Source: Acidobacteriota bacterium (lineage in GTDB: Bacteria > Acidobacteriota > Terriglobia > Terriglobales > Acidobacteriaceae). From it: a stretch of 35,442 bases of DNA. This document shows positions 1 through 8,590 of this stretch, in pieces. Below the pieces are notes generated by a model that had not been told where the DNA came from, ran no database searches, and saw only the letters and a program-made list of their open reading frames with translations. Location of the stretch: positions 1 through 35,442 of the forward strand of contig JAJZCA010000004.1 of assembly GCA_021798735.1 (NCBI GenBank), read 5' to 3'. The first letter of the stretch is position 1. Each line of letters starts with the position of its first letter. The translations under genes were made by a program, and so were the position numbers.

Positions 1-1520
1 TCGATCTCCAAGGGCAGCGGGCTCGCCTGCACAATCGCTTCTGCCGTTTCATACCGCTCGACATACGCTTCCAGGATTGGGTCGAGTATGTCATAGGGAG
101 GCAGCGAATCGGTGTCCTGTTGACCGGGACGCAATTCCGCCGACGGCGGCTTGGTCAGTGTGTTTTCAGGGATGATTTCCCGGCAACGATTGGCATACCT
201 GGCCAGCCGATAGACGCAGGTTTTATATACGTCTCCGATCACCGCCAAGGCACCCACCATATCTCCGTACAGGGTACTGTATCCGGTCGACATCTCCGAT
301 TTATTGCCCGTAGTTAAAACCAGCGCACCCAACTTGTTGGACAAAGCCATCAAGAGTGCCCCGCGAATTCGAGACTGGAGATTTTCTTCTGTAATGTCGG
401 GAGAATAGCTTTTAAGCATGGGCCGCAGGGCCGTCAAATATTCCTGAAAGATATTGTTGATCGGAATCAATTCCCACTGGATTCCAAGGTTTTGTGTCAG
501 ATGCCGCGCATCGTCGATGGAACCCTGGGAGGAGTATTCGCTGGGCATGCCGACGCCAAGTACATTCTCCGCGCCCAGAGCTTCGGTCGCAATCGCCGCG
601 ACCAATGCCGAATCGATACCGCCGCTGAGCCCGACGATGGCCTTTGAAAACCCGCATTTGCGGACATAGTCCCGCGTGCCCAGCACCAGCGCATCATAGA
701 TGGCACTGTCCTCACAGTCTGCGGAATGCTGCATTGCCGCAGAAACAGAGGGGAGGTCTACGAAGAGCAGGTCCTCCGCAAACGACCGCGCCTGTGCGAC
801 GGTGGTTCCTTCCTCGTTCAGCACCAGACTACTTCCATCGAAGATCAGGGTGTCGTTGCCGCCCACCTGGTTCACCATGGCAACGGGAACACGATGCCGC
901 CGGGCGATGGCAGCCAGCATCGCTCGACGCATCTCGCGCTTGTCGCGGTAGTAGGGTGAAGCCGATAGATTGACGATAAGAGTTGCGCCCTGATGCATCA
1001 GATTTTCGACCGGGTCTACTGGGTATAAACGTTGCGGCCAGAAATTCTTGTCGTTCCATGCATCTTCGCAAATCGTGATCGCAATCCGCTCCCCCGCGAT
1101 TTCATACAGGGCCTGGCTCGCAGCCGGCGCGAAGTATCGTTGCTCATCGAACACGTCGTAATACGGCAACAGCATTTTCGACTGGATAAACTCAACCCTG
1201 CCATTGCCCAACACGATCGCAGAGTTCATGACACGCTTGCCGGAATCTGGTGATGCGGGGGTTGGGCATCCGCAGAGAACAGCAATAGGATGGTTTGCGG
1301 TGACCCGCTCTGCGATCTCCTCCAACGCCTGCTGCGCGCGAGCCAGGAACGATGTCTTTTCCAGCAGATCGGCGGGAGGATAGCCACAAACCGCCATCTC
1401 GGGAAAGATGACCAGGTCGACGCCTTGCCGCTGGCTGGCGACGCTTAACTCGACGATTTTGCGGACATTTCCGAGGAAATCTCCGATCGTCGGATTGATC
1501 TGCGCCAAGGCGAGCTTCAC
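1..1520 (-). CDS. nadE: Glutamine-dependent NAD+ synthetase, 3' end truncated by the left window edge
   Basis: Own reverse translation from GTG at 1520: VKLALAQINPTIGDFLGNVRKIVELS...LVIFPEMAVCGYPPADLLEK (nitrilase-type amidase domain), ICEDAWND, then KAIVGLSGGIDSALVAAIAAEALGAENV (PP-loop SGGxDS) and LTTGNKSEMSTGYSTLYGDMVGALAVIGDVYKT. The frame stays open to base 1, which explains its absence from the ORF track. Confidence 0.95.
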   Translation of the reverse strand, partial: MKLALAQINPTIGDFLGNVRKIVELSVASQRQGVDLVIFPEMAVCGYPPADLLEKTSFLARAQQALEEIAERVTANHPIAVLCGCPTPASPDSGKRVMNSAIVLGNGRVEFIQSKMLLPYYDVFDEQRYFAPAASQALYEIAGERIAITICEDAWNDKNFWPQRLYPVDPVENLMHQGATLIVNLSASPYYRDKREMRRAMLAAIARRHRVPVAMVNQVGGNDTLIFDGSSLVLNEEGTTVAQARSFAEDLLFVDLPSVSAAMQHSADCEDSAIYDALVLGTRDYVRKCGFSKAIVGLSGGIDSALVAAIATEALGAENVLGVGMPSEYSSQGSIDDARHLTQNLGIQWELIPINNIFQEYLTALRPMLKSYSPDITEENLQSRIRGALLMALSNKLGALVLTTGNKSEMSTGYSTLYGDMVGALAVIGDVYKTCVYRLARYANRCREIIPENTLTKPPSAELRPGQQDTDSLPPYDILDPILEAYVERYETAEAIVQASPLPLEI

Positions 1521-1615
1521 TGATCTAGTGTAACCAGCGGAGATGGCAGAAACAAATGGTGCAGCGTGAGTTGCATACAACTGGCGGAGGATGAGTTGAG
1601 GGCAAGTTCGATCGT

Positions 1616-3157
1616 CTAGGTTCCGGTACCACTGAGAACCACGCCCACGGTGCGGGTCATGATCTTGAGATCGAGCCAGAGGCTCCAATTGTCAATGTAG
1701 GCGGTGTCGAGCGAGATGTATTGATCGAACGAGGGATCCTGGCGCGCTTGCACCTGCCACAGACCCGTGATGCCGGGCAGCACTTCCAGACGGCGTAGAT
1801 GGCGTAATTCGTAGAGTCGAACCTCACCCGCCAGCGGGGGCCGAGGACCAACGACGCTCATGTGACCAGCCAGCACATTGAAAAATTGCGGTAACTCATC
1901 GAGCGAATACTTGCGCAGAATCCGGCCAATCCTGGTAACCCGCGGATCGCCGGTCATCTTGAACAGGACACCATCCCGCTCATTCTTATCGTCGAACTGC
2001 TCCCGAAGGGTATCCGCGTTGACCACCATGGTGCGGAACTTCCAGCAGCGGAAGGTGCGTCCTTTTCTGCCAATGCGTTCGGCCCCGTACAAGATTGGTC
2101 CAGGAGAATCCCACCGTATCGCGACGATGATGAAAAGAATAAGTGGACTTAGAACGATCAAGGCCAGCGAAGAAACTAGAATGTCCAGGCCCCGTTTCAT
2201 CAAGATCCCTGCCACTGGGATGCGATGGCGATGCAATGGCATGGTCGGAAATTGGCCGACGTATTCAATCGGCGCGCTCCAGGCCAATCCGTCATAGAGA
2301 TCGGGAACGACGCGGACATCGACGCCCCATACGCTGGCCTGTGCGATGAGGCGCTTCACCACGCCACGCTCGCACGGTCCAGTCACGAAGATCTCATCGA
2401 TGAAATGGCGACGGATCAGATCGCCCAGTTCGGACAGATTTCCCAGGATTTCCAGAGGTGGCTCTACTATCTGAGAATCCGGATAGAGATTCCCGATCTC
2501 GCCGCCTTCGTGTGCAACCTGAACAAATCCCTTGAACGTGAAACCCAGATGCCGGACTCGCTGCAAATGGCTGCGAATTGCTAATCCCAAAGAACCCGTC
2601 CCAATGACCAGAACATTTCTAGTGTCCAGTCCCTTTTCATATCGCTTGTACAAGGTCAAGCGCCATGCGGCCCGTCGCAAGCAAAGAAATAACGTGGTGC
2701 CAACCAAGGTGGCAATAACGACGGCGCGAGAAATGGCATCGGCGCGCCCGAAGTACAAGGCACCGGCCAGGATCAGACTCGCCGTAAAGCACGTCTGCAC
2801 GGTCAGGCGCTGCTCTCGCAATCCACTGAATGCCTGCAACGGGCCATAGAGTCCGTGGGCACGGCTCACCAGAATCAGGATCAGCGAAAACCCTGCAAGG
2901 TACAGGAAGAGGGATGAAGGATTTGCAGCCAGCGGAGCGCGACTGTCGAAATATGAAAGAACATTCGTCTTGCGAAAATGGGTTGCAAACGTGGCAGCCA
3001 CGACAACCGTAAGAATGTCGAGTGCCATCCACAGCAAGGTCACTGTGCGAGAGGGACTGCGGCCAGCGGGGCCGATTCCGCCCACCCGGGGGCGTATCTC
3101 GACAAAATTATCCGCACTTCGAGCCGGGAACCAATGACTTAGATCAGGGGAAGCCAT
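1616..3157 (-). CDS. Exopolysaccharide biosynthesis polyprenyl glycosylphosphotransferase (undecaprenyl-phosphate sugar phosphotransferase, WcaJ/EpsE type)
   Basis: 513-aa ORF: N-terminal TM segments, Rossmann-like middle (NVLVIGTGSLGLAIRSHLQ), C-terminal bacterial sugar transferase domain (KRGLDILVSSLALIVLSPLI...GRTFRCWKFRTMV...RKYSLDELPQFFNVLAGHMSVVGPRPPL...LPGITGLWQV). Confidence 0.94.
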   Translation of the reverse strand: MASPDLSHWFPARSADNFVEIRPRVGGIGPAGRSPSRTVTLLWMALDILTVVVAATFATHFRKTNVLSYFDSRAPLAANPSSLFLYLAGFSLILILVSRAHGLYGPLQAFSGLREQRLTVQTCFTASLILAGALYFGRADAISRAVVIATLVGTTLFLCLRRAAWRLTLYKRYEKGLDTRNVLVIGTGSLGLAIRSHLQRVRHLGFTFKGFVQVAHEGGEIGNLYPDSQIVEPPLEILGNLSELGDLIRRHFIDEIFVTGPCERGVVKRLIAQASVWGVDVRVVPDLYDGLAWSAPIEYVGQFPTMPLHRHRIPVAGILMKRGLDILVSSLALIVLSPLILFIIVAIRWDSPGPILYGAERIGRKGRTFRCWKFRTMVVNADTLREQFDDKNERDGVLFKMTGDPRVTRIGRILRKYSLDELPQFFNVLAGHMSVVGPRPPLAGEVRLYELRHLRRLEVLPGITGLWQVQARQDPSFDQYISLDTAYIDNWSLWLDLKIMTRTVGVVLSGTGT

Positions 3158-3559
3158 TCTGTGTCTTCTCTACTTGCGTTTATGAGTCGCCACAACAGGC
3201 AGAAAGGAATGCTACGATCTCAAGAAGAAGTCGACAGGACAGGGCCATCTAGCAGTGGTCACTTGCCTGAATGCAAAGTACAAAATCAAGAAATTCAGTT
3301 TCGTCCCAAGACATCATGACCAGACTCAGCGAACTGCCTGTATCCAATTTTCCGGACTGTAACATGTCTCGGCTTTAAGCTTGGATGCCTCATGCTCACC
3401 ATCTGTCGCCCAGCAGATTTTCAACTAGCGTTCCACAAATGGTAGATGGTCAGTGGAGAGATTGCAACGAAAATTACGACGTCACGAAAACGAAGGTACC
3501 TCGGCGTAAGCGTATTCTGGAAAACAGGTTTAAGGAACCGGGGGGCTGGATCCGGGCTT

Positions 3560-4348
3560 TTATTTCCACAGCGCTGGATTGGGAAGCGTGCGCTCGTCCA
3601 ATCGCAGGAATTCCTGCAAAACCGGGTCCGTGGTCTTGCGAAGCTCTTCGACCGAACCGAAAAACTCCGCCTTTCCCTCGTGCAAAAACAAAGTGCGGTC
3701 AGCCAGCTTTTCGGCGATCTGCATATCATGGGTCACAACGATACTGGTCAGATGCAGTTGAACTTTTACTTTCTGGATCAAGTTTCCCATCAAGTGCGCC
3801 ATCAGAGGGTCGACCATCGTCGTGGGTTCGTCGTACAGAATGGCCTCGGGCTGCGCCGCCAGTGCCCGTCCAATCGCAACAGCGCGACGCATGCCGGTAG
3901 AGAGATCCGACGGCAGGCCTTGCGCCATTTCGCTGACACCGACCATCCCCAGCAAGCCATTCACGATTTGATCGATCTGGTCCTCGCTCAACTCTCCGCG
4001 CTGCCTCAGGGGAAAGGCAACGTTCTCGAATACGGTCAACGAATCGAACAATGCGCCGCTTTGGAAAACCATGGTCACATCGCGCCGAATCGACTGCATC
4101 TGTTCCTCTGTAAAGTCGGTAACGTCCTTCCCTTTGACCACGATGCTACCGGAATCGGGCTTGAGAAATCCCATGATGATTTCCAGCGACACCGACTTCC
4201 CAACGCCGCTTCGCCCGATAATGCAAAGCGTTTCCCCAGGAAGCACGAAGAAGCTGACGTCATCGAGCACAACGTTGTCGCCAAACCGTTTGCAGACATG
4301 TTCGAAGGCGATGAAAGGCTGGACCGGCGTGGATGTGCGATCTCCCAT
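3560..4348 (-). CDS. ABC transporter ATP-binding protein, MlaF-like (lipid/organic solvent transport family)
   Basis: 262-aa ORF with Walker A (GRSGVGKS), Q-loop (MVFQSGALFDSLTVFENVAFPLR), degenerate signature (LSTGMRRAVAIGRALA) and Walker B (AILYDEPTTMVDP), typical of the MlaF/Ttg2A subgroup. Confidence 0.9.
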   Translation of the reverse strand: MGDRTSTPVQPFIAFEHVCKRFGDNVVLDDVSFFVLPGETLCIIGRSGVGKSVSLEIIMGFLKPDSGSIVVKGKDVTDFTEEQMQSIRRDVTMVFQSGALFDSLTVFENVAFPLRQRGELSEDQIDQIVNGLLGMVGVSEMAQGLPSDLSTGMRRAVAIGRALAAQPEAILYDEPTTMVDPLMAHLMGNLIQKVKVQLHLTSIVVTHDMQIAEKLADRTLFLHEGKAEFFGSVEELRKTTDPVLQEFLRLDERTLPNPALWK

Positions 4349-4402
4349 TCCTTTGAAGATAGCTGAAGTTGGCGTGGCTTGCTTCGAATTGTCTGCCGAG
4401 GA

Positions 4403-5161
4403 TCACTTGACTCGCAGATGCTGGGCCTGCAGCCAGTCCTCTGGCACATTGATATTGAAGAACCATTCGCTGGGGTTGAGCGAGGGCTTCAGGGCAGCCG
4501 CGAAACTCGTTGCATCCCACAGTTCGATGCGAGGCGCAGGACCTTTCGGCAGAACCGCCGGCCCTGCATCGGGATTGTTTGCCGCCTCGCGAAGAGCCGT
4601 CATCACCTTGAACTTTCCTGCTTCAAGCGATCTGCGAAGACCCGGGGCAAGTGTCCGGTGGTACAGTCCGCAGAGCGGTTGCGGCAGCCCTCCCAATTGA
4701 GGGAGAACGCAGGCGACTGAACCCAACGACGAAGAGCGTGCAGAGGCTTTGTTCGCTTCTACCGGATAGACGCAAGCTGCAAGCGCTTGTAACACCTCCA
4801 CCGGGAGAAAAGGTAGATCGACAGCGAGGAAAATATTCCAATCGGTCGTCGCATGTTCCAGCGCGGCCACAATTCCACCCAGGGGACCGCTGCCTGGGAT
4901 CGCATCTGGAATTACGGTTTCCGCGCCCGGCAAATCGTCACGATCGGCACAGATTGAAACCGTGTTGCAGATGCGTTGGAGGCGGCCGATTGCGTGATCA
5001 AGCAGCGTCTGGCCGTTCCCTTCACTCGGCCAAGGCAACAGCGCCTTGTCCTGGCCCAGCCGCGAACTGCGACCGCCTGCCAGCACAAATCCTGAGATTT
5101 CCGCGCGAACACTCGTCGTCAAATTACCAGGATCGCCACCCGTTGGCGAGCCTCGCTGCAC
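4403..5161 (-). CDS. mobA: Molybdenum cofactor guanylyltransferase-like protein
   Basis: 252-aa ORF: FVLAGGRSSRLGQDKALLPW nucleotidyltransferase motif, IPDAIPGSGPLGGIVAALEH, FLAVDLPFLPVEVL, PLCGLYHR. GTG start overlaps the upstream TAG stop by one base (TAGTG). A downstream start is possible. Confidence 0.87.
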   Translation of the reverse strand: MQRGSPTGGDPGNLTTSVRAEISGFVLAGGRSSRLGQDKALLPWPSEGNGQTLLDHAIGRLQRICNTVSICADRDDLPGAETVIPDAIPGSGPLGGIVAALEHATTDWNIFLAVDLPFLPVEVLQALAACVYPVEANKASARSSSLGSVACVLPQLGGLPQPLCGLYHRTLAPGLRRSLEAGKFKVMTALREAANNPDAGPAVLPKGPAPRIELWDATSFAAALKPSLNPSEWFFNINVPEDWLQAQHLRVK

Positions 5162-6546
5162 TACTTCTCTCCGCCGAGTTTCTCAAAGAAGCGGATCAGA
5201 GCCTCAATGCCGCGATGAAAATTGGCAATACAAAACTTCTCGTTGGGAGCGTGCAGATTGTCGTCCGGCAACCCGAAACCCATCATGACAGAGGGAATTT
5301 TCAGACTGCGTTCGAAGTCGCCGACGATCGGAATGGAGCCGCCGGAACGAATGAAGACTGTGTCCTTTTTAAAGACATCGTGCAACGCGGCGGTTGCGGC
5401 TTTTACGTATGGATTGTTCACGCCGATGACGATCGCATCGCCCGAATGGATCAGTCGAACATCGAGCGAAATTCCTTTGGGACAAATGGACTCCACATAC
5501 CGTTTGTAGAGCTCAAAAATCTTCTGCGGCTCCATGTCGGGAACCAGTCGCAGCGATACCTTCGCCAAAGCCTTCGCAGGAATCACAGTCTTGGCGCCAT
5601 CCCCAACAAATCCACCGGGCATGCCATGAATTTCGAGCGTGGGACGCGCCCAAAGACGCTCTAAGACTGAATATTCTTCTTCCCCGGTCAAGGCGGAAGA
5701 GCCGACTTCTTTCTGTTGGAACTCGGTTTCGCTAAAAGGCAGAGACTGCCAGGCTTTCAGTTCTGCCGCCGACGGTGGCACAACATTGTCGTACACGCCA
5801 GGGATCAAGATGTGCCCGCGGGCGTCTTTCAACTGCGACAGGACCTGGCACAGCGCGAAAAATGGATTGGGAGCGGCGCCGCCGTACATTCCAGAATGCA
5901 GGTCGGTGGCTGCTCCGCGAGCCTCGATCTCGGTGTAGATCATGCCTCGCAATCCAACACATAGCGTGGGCAAATCCGGCGCAAACATTTCCGTGTCGGA
6001 AATCAGGGCGAAGTCCGCCCGCAAGCGCTCCGGATGCTCGCGGACAAACTGGGCAATCCCTTCGCCGCCCACCTCTTCCTCGCCTTCCAGAATGATGCGA
6101 ACATTCAGCGGCAATTTTCCCTGATGGACATGCAGCATGCTTTCCAGCGCCTTGACGTGCATGTACATTTGGCCCTTGTCATCCACCGCCCCGCGCGCAT
6201 AGATATTGCCATTGCGCTCGGTCGGTTCGAAGGGCGGGCTGATCCACTCCTCCAATGGGTCAGGCGGCTGCACATCGTAATGGCCATAGCAAAGGCAGGT
6301 CGCCTTCCCCTTGGCATGCAGCCAGTCTGCATACACCATTGGATGACCGGACGTTTCAATGACCTCAACATGTTCTAGACCGATCCGGTGTAGTTCTGCA
6401 GCCAGGACCTCCGCTGCCTGGCGAACATCGCCACGATGTTCGGGCAACGTAGAGATGGACGGGATCCGCAGCAAATCCTTCAGCTCGGCAAGAAAACGGC
6501 TTTGATTCTCGCGTGCAAATTGGAGAGCTTCGGTGGGCATAAGCAT
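5161..6546 (-). CDS. M20/M25/M40 family dipeptidase
   Basis: 461-aa ORF: CLCYGHYDVQPPDPLEEW, GAVDDKGQMYMHVKALE, ILEGEEEVGGEGI, HSGMYGGAAPNPF, RSGGSIPIVGDFE, LPDDNLHAPNEKFCIANFHRGIEALIRF, typical of CNDP-like M20 dipeptidases. Confidence 0.95.
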   Translation of the reverse strand: MLMPTEALQFARENQSRFLAELKDLLRIPSISTLPEHRGDVRQAAEVLAAELHRIGLEHVEVIETSGHPMVYADWLHAKGKATCLCYGHYDVQPPDPLEEWISPPFEPTERNGNIYARGAVDDKGQMYMHVKALESMLHVHQGKLPLNVRIILEGEEEVGGEGIAQFVREHPERLRADFALISDTEMFAPDLPTLCVGLRGMIYTEIEARGAATDLHSGMYGGAAPNPFFALCQVLSQLKDARGHILIPGVYDNVVPPSAAELKAWQSLPFSETEFQQKEVGSSALTGEEEYSVLERLWARPTLEIHGMPGGFVGDGAKTVIPAKALAKVSLRLVPDMEPQKIFELYKRYVESICPKGISLDVRLIHSGDAIVIGVNNPYVKAATAALHDVFKKDTVFIRSGGSIPIVGDFERSLKIPSVMMGFGLPDDNLHAPNEKFCIANFHRGIEALIRFFEKLGGEK

Positions 6547-6581
6547 ACCTCAGAATGTGAAGATGCAGGATGATGCGTGTT

Positions 6582-6923
6582 TCAGTATCGAGCCATTGTG
6601 GGGTCGGCGGCGCGGGCCCAGGCTTCAATTCCACCTGCCAGCGACTGCGCCTGGTTGAAACCTTGCTCGCGAAGCCAAAGTACCACACTGAGCGAACGCA
6701 TACCATGATGGCAATAGACGACGATGTGCGCATCCGGATCCAGTTCCTGATGGGCACGCGACGGCATCTCTCCCATGGGGATGAGCCGGGCACCCGGCAG
6801 GACACAAAGCTGTGCCTCCCACGGCTCACGCACATCCAACAAACAAAAGGATTCCGCATCAGGTTGGGAGGGAGCGTCTTTTAGTTTTTCCTGAAGATCC
6901 GGGATCGAAATTTCATGTTCCAT
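6582..6923 (-). CDS. Rhodanese-like domain protein
   Basis: 113-aa ORF: LLDVREPWEAQL...PGARLIPMGEMPSR...IVVYCHHGMRSLSVVLWLREQGFNQAQSLAGGIEAWA, with the active-site CHHGMRS loop. Confidence 0.93.
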   Translation of the reverse strand: MEHEISIPDLQEKLKDAPSQPDAESFCLLDVREPWEAQLCVLPGARLIPMGEMPSRAHQELDPDAHIVVYCHHGMRSLSVVLWLREQGFNQAQSLAGGIEAWARAADPTMARY

Positions 6924-7099
6924 AGTCGATTCCAGAATACCTTGTGGAACCAGATCGTGGGTTCAGCGCTTGACAAGCTTAGGCGGCAAACGGCAAACCG
7001 GGCTCCATGGTACAAACAGGACAGGATAGGCACACTGGAACCGCTGCCTTGAAAGAGTCATGACGGCCTATTTCGGCTCCGAATGAAACAGCATACCTT

Positions 7100-8476
7100 A
7101 TGAGTCAAAGAGTTCTTATTGTCGAAGATGAACCCAACGCCCGCATGGGTCTGGCGGAGCTGATCTCAGGCTGGGGATACGACACGAACGTGGCTGAAGA
7201 CGGCCTGGAGGCGCTGGATCGCATCCAGGCCTGGCACCCGACGATTCTTGTGTCCGATTTGAAAATGCCGCGCATGGATGGACTCGCTTTGCTGTCGCAT
7301 TTGGCCAGGCAGCCAGACAAGCTGGCCGTAATTATGCTGACCGCCCAGGGCAGTATAGAAAGCGCTGTGGAGTCGATGAAGCTGGGTGCCTTCGATTACA
7401 TCCAGAAGCCTATCGACCCGATTCGACTGAAACGACTGTTGGCCAGCGCCGGTTCGCAGCAACAGGCGGAACGAGAAATCGAGAATGTTCGTCGCAAAGT
7501 GCAGGAGACCGGTGTACTGGGATCCCTGGTTGGAAAATCTGCTCCGATGCAGGAGATTTTTCGATTGATTGAGCGGATCGCACCCAACAACGTCTCCGTC
7601 TTGATTACGGGAGAGAGCGGCACGGGCAAAGAAGTGGTTGCGCGAACCCTGCACGAACTCAGCGGACGGAGCAGCAAGCCGTTCATTGCGGTAAATTGTG
7701 CAGCCATTCCGGAAACCCTGATAGAAAGCGAAATCTTCGGCCATGAACGTGGGGCTTTCACCGGAGCGGTGGAACGTCGCGCCGGCTGTTTTGAGCTGGC
7801 GGAAGAAGGCACGTTGTTGCTAGACGAGATTGGCGAAATGCCCATCGCAACCCAGGCCAAGCTGCTGCGCGTGCTGGAGGATCGGACCTTGCGGCGTTTG
7901 GGCAGCAAGGTGGAGACGCCGATCAATGTCCGGGTGCTTGCGGCCACCAATAAGGACCCGGCAACCGCTATCGCGGAGGGGCATTTGCGCAACGACCTAT
8001 ACTACCGGCTGAACGTCTTCAACATTGAAATGCCGCCTCTTCGCGCGCATCGCGAAGACATTCCGTTGATTGCCGATGCGCTGATTCGCACCATGAATGA
8101 GCGCCATGGCTGCCAGGTAACCGGAATTGAACCTACCCTGTTGCACGAATTCGAATCTTACAACTGGCCAGGAAATGTCCGCGAACTCCGCAATGTGCTG
8201 GAACGAGCGGTGGTGCTGTGCGGTAGTGGAATCCTCGGCCATCAACATTTACCTCCCGGTTTTGGCGTGGCGCACATCTCAGCCGTATTCGATTCCGATC
8301 AGGTCCAGATGCCCGTCGGCACCACCGTCGACGAGGCGGAGAAGCGGCTGATCCTTCGCACGCTGGAGTCGACCAGAAACAATAAAACACGCGCGGCGGA
8401 AATCCTTGGTATCAGCCTGAAAACGCTGCACAATAAACTGAAGGAATACGGAGGTTCGGCGGAGAGCAGCGACTGA
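7100..8476 (+). CDS. Sigma-54-dependent response regulator, NtrC family
   Basis: 458-aa ORF: REC domain (LIVEDEPNARMGLAELI, LVSDLKMPRMDGL, KPIDPIRL), AAA+ domain (GESGTGKE, GAFTGA, DEIGEMP), C-terminal Fis-type HTH (AEILGISLKTLHNKLKEYG). Confidence 0.97.
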   Translation: MSQRVLIVEDEPNARMGLAELISGWGYDTNVAEDGLEALDRIQAWHPTILVSDLKMPRMDGLALLSHLARQPDKLAVIMLTAQGSIESAVESMKLGAFDYIQKPIDPIRLKRLLASAGSQQQAEREIENVRRKVQETGVLGSLVGKSAPMQEIFRLIERIAPNNVSVLITGESGTGKEVVARTLHELSGRSSKPFIAVNCAAIPETLIESEIFGHERGAFTGAVERRAGCFELAEEGTLLLDEIGEMPIATQAKLLRVLEDRTLRRLGSKVETPINVRVLAATNKDPATAIAEGHLRNDLYYRLNVFNIEMPPLRAHREDIPLIADALIRTMNERHGCQVTGIEPTLLHEFESYNWPGNVRELRNVLERAVVLCGSGILGHQHLPPGFGVAHISAVFDSDQVQMPVGTTVDEAEKRLILRTLESTRNNKTRAAEILGISLKTLHNKLKEYGGSAESSD

Positions 8477-8590
8477 AGGCCGGCGATCTCGCGGCCGCCC
8501 GAAAGCGACGAAGTTGCACCGCAAAACTAAGCGCCGGGGCAAAACCGCAGCCGCATCCCCGGGAAACGAATCCGCATTGCAGCATCCGCC

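Noticed and set aside
1566-1595. AGTTG-cata-CAACT small hairpin between nadE and the glycosylphosphotransferase gene
   Set aside because: Only a 5-bp stem without a T-tract; too weak to call.
3446-4366. 306-aa + strand ORF
   Set aside because: Antisense shadow of the clear MlaF-like ATPase gene; no recognisable domain.
4651-5664. 337-aa + strand ORF
   Set aside because: Runs antisense across mobA and the M20 dipeptidase; no domain features.
5161-6546. M20 peptidase as the missing desuccinylase of the GNAT-NSAR module
   Set aside because: About 26 kb away and its motifs resemble a CNDP-like dipeptidase; no evidence of a functional link.
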